A stretch of 64,000 nt of DNA from Halomonas korlensis (GTDB lineage: Bacteria > Pseudomonadota > Gammaproteobacteria > Pseudomonadales > Halomonadaceae), in assembly GCF_900116705.1 (NCBI RefSeq), contig NZ_FPBP01000013.1:43207-107206 (forward strand), given 5' to 3'. Both the position numbers and the translations under genes were made by a program. Under the pieces are notes generated by a model. That model had not been told where the DNA came from, made no database searches, and saw only the letters and a list, made by a program, of their open reading frames with translations. Shown here in pieces: positions 58,380 through 64,000 of this stretch; the first letter of the stretch is position 1; each line of letters begins with the position of its first letter.

Positions 58380-60583
58380 CCGACGAACAGCGGGCCGTGG
58401 TGGCGCATGGCGAGGGCCATGCCCGCGTCGCGGCGGTGGCCGGTGCCGGCAAGACCACCACCATGGTGGCGCGGGTGCTCAAGCTGCTCGAGCAGGGCGT
58501 GCCCGCCGCGCGCATTCTGGTGCTGATGTTCAACCGCTCCGCGCGCGAGGACTTCCAGTCGCGTCTGGCCGCCATGGCGCCAGCCGGGCAGGCACTTCCC
58601 GACGTTCGCACCTTCCACTCGCTGGGCCACCGCCTGACCGGCAGTCTGACCCGCTGGGGAGCGCTTGCGTCGCGGCAGCTGTTGACCGCGGACTGGCAGC
58701 TGGAGCGCTTGTTGCGCCAGGCGACCCTCGCCGCGCTCGCCGACGACCCCGGGGCACGCGATGCGGCCCTGGATGCCGAGCGACTCGAGGCCCTGGCGCA
58801 CTTCTGCGCGCTGGTCAAAGCCGAAATGGTGACGCCCGCCGAGCTCCATGACCGCCTCGACTTCGGTGAGAATACCGATTATTTCCCCGTCGCTTTCGAG
58901 CACGCCGAGCAGCTGCTGGCCGAGCATGGCCTGGTGAGCTATGCGGATCTGCTCTATCGTCCGCTCTTGGCACTCGAAGCCGACCCTGAGCTGTGCCGAC
59001 GGGTCCGGGGTTTTCTCGACCATGTGATCATCGACGAGTACCAGGACATCAACGTGGCCCAGCAGCGGCTGCTGGCGCTACTCGCGGGGCGTGAGGCGGC
59101 GGTGATGGCGGTGGGCGATGCCAACCAGTGCATCTACGAATGGCGGGGGGCACACCCCGACACCATGCTCGAACGTTTTACCGCCACCTTTGGCGCGGCA
59201 ACCGATTATCCGCTGTCAACCACCTTTCGCCACGGCCATGCCCTGGCGCTGGCCGCCAACCATGCCATCGCTGCCAATCGCCGACGCCCCGACCAGCTCT
59301 GCCTGGCGGGCGCGCATACCCCGGATACTGGGCTTGCGGTCGGACAGGGCGCCAGCGCCGTGCTCGACACGCTCGACGATTGGCACCGGCAAGGCCGGCG
59401 GCTGGACGAGGCCTGCCTGCTGGTGCGCAGCTGGGCGCTCACGGTGCCCTTGCAGTTGTCGCTGCTTAGGGCGGGCGTGCCGTTCCGGCTCGCCCGCGAG
59501 GACCGTTTCGTGTTCCGCCTGCCCCTCGTGCAGGCGCTGGCCGGTTACCTGATGCTGGCCAGGTCACCGTCCCTGTTGCAGGACCCGGAGCACCTCCACC
59601 TGCTGCTTGCCCAGCCGACACCTTTCGTGGCTCGCGAGCGGCTCGCCGCGCTGGCGGCTCGGCTGGCCGATACCCAGCGCTGGCCGGAGCGGCATGATCC
59701 GCTCATCGACGGGCTCAAGCCTCACCAGCGGCGAACGCTCAAGCGCCGCTGGGCGCTGCTCTGCGAGCTGCCGAAACTGGGCAGCTGGCCGCCGGCCAAA
59801 CTGCTTCAGCACGTGGTCGAGGGCGTCGAGGCCGAGAAGGTGCTCAAGCGGGCCGCCGCCCGTCGCGACAAGGGCGAGGAGGACGTGCGGCTGCTCGATG
59901 TGCTGGTCGAACAGGCCAGCGAGCTTGGTGATGACGTCGAGGCCTTTATCGAATTGCTGCGCCGCCCGGTGGAAAATCGCGACGATGGCGTGCTGATTTC
60001 CACGGTGCATGGCGCCAAGGGGCTGGAATGGCCGCTGGTGGTCCTTGCCGGGAGCAACGAAGAGGACTTTCCGCACTACAGCCGCGACAACCCGCTGTCG
60101 CCGCAACGCCTGGAGGAAGAGCGTCGGCTGTTCTACGTCGCCATCACGCGGGCCCGCGAGCAGCTGTGCATCGTGCATGATGGCGGCGATCACCGCCCCA
60201 GCCGCTTCATCGGCGAGACCGCCTGGCGCGACTGCCAGCAAGTCAGCGAGCGCCTCAGCGCGGCAGGGCAGGGCGAGTACGCTTCCCCCTTGGCGGTGTC
60301 CGTTCCTGGCCTGGTCGAGCGTTACCTCGCTTCGCTCGGGCAGGCACTACCGATCGCCGCGGCCGCAAGCGCCCCCGGCGGCGTGGCCGAATCCGGGCCG
60401 GCGGCCGCTGATTACTGCGTCGGCCAGCGGATACGGCATGCCGTCTTCGGCGAAGGGGAAATCGCCGTGATCGAGGGCAACCCGGCCAATCCGGTGATCG
60501 AAGTGCGGTTTCTGCAGGCCGGCCGGCGCCGCTTGATTGCCCGGCGCGCGCCCATCGAGCTTCTGGAAGGAGTCGTGGCATGA
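58370..60583 (+). CDS. UvrD/Rep family SF1 ATP-dependent helicase
   Basis: Superfamily 1A helicase of 737 residues. Q-motif LTDEQRAVVAH, motif I AVAGAGKTTTM, Ia LMFNRSAREDFQSR, motif II IIDEYQDINVAQQ (DEYQD instead of DEFQD), motif III VGDANQCIYEWRGA, motif IV LSTTFRHGHALA, motif V STVHGAKGLEW and motif VI LFYVAITRAREQL are all intact. The C-terminal YCVGQRIRHAVFGEGEIAVI resembles the PcrA/UvrD C-terminal fold. It is more divergent than UvrD or Rep, so no symbol is assigned. Overlaps DUF1285 and sseA. Confidence 0.9.
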   Translation: MRLTDEQRAVVAHGEGHARVAAVAGAGKTTTMVARVLKLLEQGVPAARILVLMFNRSAREDFQSRLAAMAPAGQALPDVRTFHSLGHRLTGSLTRWGALASRQLLTADWQLERLLRQATLAALADDPGARDAALDAERLEALAHFCALVKAEMVTPAELHDRLDFGENTDYFPVAFEHAEQLLAEHGLVSYADLLYRPLLALEADPELCRRVRGFLDHVIIDEYQDINVAQQRLLALLAGREAAVMAVGDANQCIYEWRGAHPDTMLERFTATFGAATDYPLSTTFRHGHALALAANHAIAANRRRPDQLCLAGAHTPDTGLAVGQGASAVLDTLDDWHRQGRRLDEACLLVRSWALTVPLQLSLLRAGVPFRLAREDRFVFRLPLVQALAGYLMLARSPSLLQDPEHLHLLLAQPTPFVARERLAALAARLADTQRWPERHDPLIDGLKPHQRRTLKRRWALLCELPKLGSWPPAKLLQHVVEGVEAEKVLKRAAARRDKGEEDVRLLDVLVEQASELGDDVEAFIELLRRPVENRDDGVLISTVHGAKGLEWPLVVLAGSNEEDFPHYSRDNPLSPQRLEEERRLFYVAITRAREQLCIVHDGGDHRPSRFIGETAWRDCQQVSERLSAAGQGEYASPLAVSVPGLVERYLASLGQALPIAAAASAPGGVAESGPAAADYCVGQRIRHAVFGEGEIAVIEGNPANPVIEVRFLQAGRRRLIARRAPIELLEGVVA

Positions 60584-61413
60584 CACAGGCACTGATCAGC
60601 GCCAGCGAGCTGGCCGATGCACTCACTGGCGAGCAGCCGCCGCGAATCCTCGACTGCCGGGCCCGGCTGGGTGATCCGGACGCCGGACGACAGCTGTGGC
60701 GGGACGCTCACTTACCGGGCAGCCTGCACATCGATCTTGACCGCGACCTGGCGGGGTCGCCGGGAGCGGACGGCCGGCATCCGCTACCGCGATCCGAGGC
60801 ATTCACGGCCGCTTTGCAACGTCTCGGTATCACCCCGGCGATGCCGGTGGTGGTCTACGATGACACGGGCGGCCAGCTGGCGGCGGCGCGGGCCTGGTGG
60901 ATGCTCCGCTGCTGGGCCGGCCATCCTGACGTGCGTGTCCTCGACGGCGGCGTCCAGGCCTGGTCGGCGGATGGTGGCGAAACCGAATCGCATCACGCGT
61001 CGCCCGTCCTGCCCGAGCCGTCCCGATGGCAGCCCGACTATCGCCAGGATGGCCTGGTCGATGCCGAACAGATGGGCACGGGGCGCGATCTCAAGCTTGA
61101 TGCCAGAAGCCATGAACGCTATCGCGGCGAGGCCGAACCCATCGACCCTGTCGCCGGCCATATTCCCGGCGCCGCCTGCCGCCCCAGCGCCGAGAACCTC
61201 GATGCTCAAGGGCATTTCAAGGCCCCCGACGTGCTCGCGGCCGAGCTGCCCAAGGCCGAGTCGGTCGTCGCCTATTGCGGCTCGGGTATCACCGCTTGCC
61301 ATCATATCCTTGCCTATACCGTCGCCGGCCGACCCTTGCCGAGGCTCTACCCGGGCTCATGGAGCGAGTGGATCCGGGACCCCGGCCGGCCTGTCGCGAC
61401 CGGCGAGGATTGA
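60580..61413 (+). CDS. sseA: Sulfurtransferase, 3-mercaptopyruvate type (SseA)
   Basis: Two-domain rhodanese of 277 residues. The first domain (about 8-135) is structural; the second (about 160-275) carries the active-site loop CGSGITA, the CGSG(V/I)TA form typical of 3-mercaptopyruvate sulfurtransferases rather than the CRxGxR of thiosulfate rhodaneses. It transfers sulfur to cyanide or thiols; the physiological acceptor is not known. ATGA overlap with the helicase gene. Confidence 0.9.
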   Translation: MTQALISASELADALTGEQPPRILDCRARLGDPDAGRQLWRDAHLPGSLHIDLDRDLAGSPGADGRHPLPRSEAFTAALQRLGITPAMPVVVYDDTGGQLAAARAWWMLRCWAGHPDVRVLDGGVQAWSADGGETESHHASPVLPEPSRWQPDYRQDGLVDAEQMGTGRDLKLDARSHERYRGEAEPIDPVAGHIPGAACRPSAENLDAQGHFKAPDVLAAELPKAESVVAYCGSGITACHHILAYTVAGRPLPRLYPGSWSEWIRDPGRPVATGED

Positions 61414-61431
61414 GCTGTCGCCAGCAGTCGG

Positions 61432-63099
61432 CTACATATTGGGATAGTTGGGTCCCCCGCCGCCTTCCGGGGCGACCCAGGTAATGTTCTGGGCTGGGTC
61501 CTTGATGTCGCAGGTCTTGCAGTGCACGCAGTTCTGGAAGTTGATCTGGAACCTGGGCTTACCAGCATCGTCCTCGACGACTTCATAGACGCCCGCCGGG
61601 CAGTAGCGCTGCGCGGGCTCATCGTATAATGGCAGGTTCTCGCGGATCGGCAGTTCGGGATCATCGAGCTTGAGGTGGCACGGCTGGTCCTCCTCGTGGT
61701 TGGTGTTCGACAGGAATACCGAGGAAGGCTTGTCGAAGGAGAGCTTGCCGTCCGGCCGGGGGTAGTCGATCTTCTCGCACTCACTGGCGGGCTTGAGCGT
61801 GGCATGATCCGGGGTGGTGTCATGTACCTCGGGTAACTTGCCGCCGACCAGCTGATCGAGAAAGTTGTAGGCGCCGCCGCCCACGGTACCGTACTTGTGG
61901 ATCGCCGGGCCGAAGCTGGCGGTTTCCTTGAGCTCGCCGTAGGCCCAGCTCGCCTCCCACGCGTCGGTGAAGGCGGTCAGCTCCCGACCGCCTTCATCAC
62001 CTGCCGCGATGGCCGCATAGACCGTCTCGGCCGCCACCAGACCCGATTTCATGGCGGTGTGCAGGCCCTTGATCTTGGCGAAATTGAGCGTGCCGGCGTC
62101 ACAGCCGATCAGCAGGCCGCCGGGAAAAGTCATCTTCGGCAAACAGTTGAGCCCGCCCTTGGTGATGGCCCGCGCGCCGTAGGCCACGCGCTTGCCGCCT
62201 TGGAGATGCTTGGCGAGTACCGGGTGGTGCTTCATGCGCTGGAACTCGTCGAAGGGCGACAGCCAAGGATTCTGGTAGGAAAGATCCATGATCAGACCGA
62301 CCACCACCTGTTGGTTCTCGGCATGGTAGAGAAACCAGCCGCCATGGGTGTGCTTGTCCAAGGGCCAGCCAGAACCGTGCAGGACCAATCCGGGCTCATG
62401 CTGGGCTTCGGGGACATCCCATAGCTCCTTCAAGCCGATGCCGTAGTGCTGCGGATCCTTCCCCTCGTCCAGTTGAAAGCGCTCGATCAGTCGCTTGCCC
62501 AGATGCCCTCGAGAGCCCTCGGCGAACAGGGTGTACTTGGCGCGCAGCTCCATGCCCGGCATATGGCCGTCCTTGGGCGTGCCATCCGCAGCGACGCCCA
62601 TGTCGCCAATCAGGATGCCGCGCACCGTGCCGTCCTCGTCATGGAGGACTTCCTGGGCGGCGAAGCCGGGGAAGATCTCCACGCCCAGCTCCTCGGCCTG
62701 TTCGGCCAGCCAGCGGCAAAGGTTGCCAGCACTGATCACATAGCGGGTGAGATCGTCACCCGTATTATGCATGGTCTTGGGTACCAGGGCGTTGGGCAGC
62801 TTCTGGGCCTTTTCGGCATCCTTGAGCAGGTAAAGCTCGTCGCGGGTGGCCGGTGTGGTGAGCGGCGCGCCACGGTCAGCCCAGTCGGGAAACAATTCCT
62901 GCAGTGCGCGGGGTTCAAAGACCGCGCCGGAGAGGATATGCGCGCCGACTTCGGAGCCTTTTTCCACCACACATACCGTCAGTTCCTGCCCTGCATCATT
63001 GGCCTGTTGCATCAACCGACACGCCGCCGAAAGCCCGGCGGGTCCGGCACCGACGATTACCACATCGAAATCCATGGATTCGCGTTCAACCTCTTCCAT
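61432..63099 (-). CDS. Electron transfer flavoprotein-ubiquinone oxidoreductase
   Basis: Membrane-associated FAD/4Fe-4S enzyme that passes electrons from reduced ETF (beta-oxidation, amino-acid and choline catabolism) to ubiquinone. The 555 residues start at an ATG with AGGAGA upstream. FAD-binding VVIVGAGPAGLSAACRL is near the N-terminus. The C-terminal ferredoxin-like domain has four Cys: CPAGVYEV and, later, NCVHCKTCDIKDP. A monotopic membrane segment lies in the middle. Divergent from etfB across 247 bp, which pairs donor and acceptor genes. Confidence 0.95.
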   Translation of the reverse strand: MEEVERESMDFDVVIVGAGPAGLSAACRLMQQANDAGQELTVCVVEKGSEVGAHILSGAVFEPRALQELFPDWADRGAPLTTPATRDELYLLKDAEKAQKLPNALVPKTMHNTGDDLTRYVISAGNLCRWLAEQAEELGVEIFPGFAAQEVLHDEDGTVRGILIGDMGVAADGTPKDGHMPGMELRAKYTLFAEGSRGHLGKRLIERFQLDEGKDPQHYGIGLKELWDVPEAQHEPGLVLHGSGWPLDKHTHGGWFLYHAENQQVVVGLIMDLSYQNPWLSPFDEFQRMKHHPVLAKHLQGGKRVAYGARAITKGGLNCLPKMTFPGGLLIGCDAGTLNFAKIKGLHTAMKSGLVAAETVYAAIAAGDEGGRELTAFTDAWEASWAYGELKETASFGPAIHKYGTVGGGAYNFLDQLVGGKLPEVHDTTPDHATLKPASECEKIDYPRPDGKLSFDKPSSVFLSNTNHEEDQPCHLKLDDPELPIRENLPLYDEPAQRYCPAGVYEVVEDDAGKPRFQINFQNCVHCKTCDIKDPAQNITWVAPEGGGGPNYPNM

Positions 63100-63236
63100 T
63101 CAGTTTCTCCTCGCTGAACTCGACGCTCGGGTTGGTGCGGTTTTGTGTCCGTCGTACCGATAACGCCATTAGCCTCAAGACAATCGCTTGCTTCTAGCCA
63201 AGGCTTATCATAGGCATAATAATCATTAGACCACTG

Positions 63237-63309
63237 CTTTGCGATGCTGCTGGCACGCAAAGGGTCCATTGCCATGCCGGCACTCATGCGGGGAAAGTGC
63301 GGATTTCCC
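63237..63309 (+). repeat. Two hairpins in the etfB upstream region
   Basis: CTTTGCG (63237-63243) pairs with CGCAAAG (63256-63262), and GGGAAA (63291-63296) pairs with TTTCCC (63304-63309). They lie in the 247-bp divergent gap between the ETF-QO gene and etfB, whose first part is AT-rich (GCATAATAATC around 63214-63224). They may be operators or leader hairpins; no confident promoter could be fixed. Confidence 0.3.
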
Positions 63310-63346
63310 ATTATTGGGTTCCTATAACGAACCAAGCGAGGACACT

Positions 63347-64000
63347 ATGAAGGTACTCGTCGCGGTCAAACGCGTCATCGACTACAACGTCAAGATCCGG
63401 GTCAAGCCCGACCACAGCGACGTCGACCTCACCAACGTCAAGATGGCCATGAACCCCTTCTGCGAGATCGCCGTGGAAGAAGCGGTGCGCCTGAAGGAGC
63501 AGGGCGTGGCGACCGAGGTGGTCGCCGTGAGCGTCGGCCCCAAGGCCGCCCAGGAGCAGCTGCGCACCGCCTTGGCATTGGGCGCTGACCGGGCGATTCA
63601 CGTCGAAAGCGACGAAAAAGTCGAGTCGCTGGCCGTCGCCAAGCTGCTGGCCAAGGTCGTCGAACAGGAGCAGCCGGGCCTGGTCATTCTCGGCAAGCAG
63701 GCCATCGACACCGACAACAACCAGACCGGTCAGATGCTCGCCGCGCTGGCCGGGCTGCCCCAGGGCACCTTCGCCTCCGAAATCAGTGTCGAGGGCGAAG
63801 GGGATGAAAAGCGGCTGCAGGTCACCCGTGAGATCGACGGCGGGCTGCAGACCGTCGAACTCACCCTGCCGGCTATCGTCACCACCGACCTGCGCTTGAA
63901 CGAGCCGCGTTACGCCAAGCTGCCCGACATCATGAAGGCCAAGAAGAAGCCGCTCGATGTCACCACCCCGGCGGAGCTTGGTGTCGAGGTGGCCTCAAAG
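63347..64000 (+). CDS. etfB: Electron transfer flavoprotein beta subunit (partial)
   Basis: Small subunit of ETF, which accepts electrons from acyl-CoA and other dehydrogenases and hands them to ETF-QO. The first 218 codons are present and the right window edge cuts the gene (usual length ~250). [20 protein letters not shown] is the standard start; [14 protein letters not shown] is the family signature and [17 protein letters not shown] binds the AMP. GCGAGGA precedes the ATG. etfA presumably follows outside the window. Confidence 0.96.
   Translation, partial: MKVLVAVKRVIDYNVKIRVKPDHSDVDLTNVKMAMNPFCEIAVEEAVRLKEQGVATEVVAVSVGPKAAQEQLRTALALGADRAIHVESDEKVESLAVAKLLAKVVEQEQPGLVILGKQAIDTDNNQTGQMLAALAGLPQGTFASEISVEGEGDEKRLQVTREIDGGLQTVELTLPAIVTTDLRLNEPRYAKLPDIMKAKKKPLDVTTPAELGVEVASK

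Overview
The window is one block of conserved chromosomal housekeeping genes from a GC-rich gammaproteobacterium. Gene order is pseudomonad-like (rluC/rne, sppA-maf-yceD-rpmF-plsX-fab, lol-comEC-exbBD, etfB/ETF-QO). Together with DciA, the Nudix-ThiE fusion and acidic low-complexity regions, this points to a moderate halophile of the Halomonadaceae (Halomonas-like). That assignment is inference from content, not a database match. I see no tRNA, rRNA, insertion sequence, prophage or CRISPR array.

Layout. (1) 1-2612: lpoA (truncated at the window edge) diverges from rsmI, followed by the RNase P RNA gene with its own promoter. (2) 2662-20249: the complete dcw cluster rsmH-ftsL-ftsI-murE-murF-mraY-murD-ftsW-murG-murC-ddlB-ftsQ-ftsA-ftsZ, then lpxC. 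Neighbouring genes mostly overlap by 4 bases, and the cluster lacks mraZ at its head. (3) 20277-26441: a terminator, dciA on the minus strand, a small Sec-signal ORF directly upstream of secA, then secA, argJ and a Nudix-ThiE fusion. (4) 26461-28484: aguB and aguA on the minus strand (agmatine to putrescine). (5) 28599-40063: lolC-lolD, DUF2062 (minus), comEC, exbB-exbD, msbA, lpxK, a Trm112-like protein, kdsB, a low-molecular-weight phosphatase and murB. (6) 40143-48261: rne (minus) with a long leader, divergent rluC, a HAD phosphatase, sppA, maf (minus), yceD and rpmF. (7) 48307-58379: plsX-fabD-fabG-acpP-fabF-pabC-mltG-tmk-holB-pilZ-tatD-DUF1285. (8) 58370-64000: a UvrD-like helicase, sseA, the ETF-ubiquinone oxidoreductase gene (minus) and the start of etfB.

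The region is largely an envelope factory. It holds peptidoglycan precursor synthesis and its polymerase regulators, divisome assembly, lipid A and Kdo steps (lpxC, lpxK, kdsB, msbA), lipoprotein export (lolCD), the Sec motor (secA) and fatty-acid elongation. RNA metabolism (rnpB, rne, rluC, rpmF) is interleaved.

The most interesting candidate is the ORF at 20928-21326. It sits where secM lies in enterobacteria, carries a signal peptide and ends in an R-G-P-P motif close to the C-terminus. It may be an undescribed SecM-like translation-arrest monitor of secretion. Other leads are a near-consensus promoter touching the yceD start codon (leaderless mRNA), back-to-back rne/rluC promoters with a ~480-nt rne leader, a dcw cluster starting straight after rnpB, and partner-motif-like sites in the RNase E tail.
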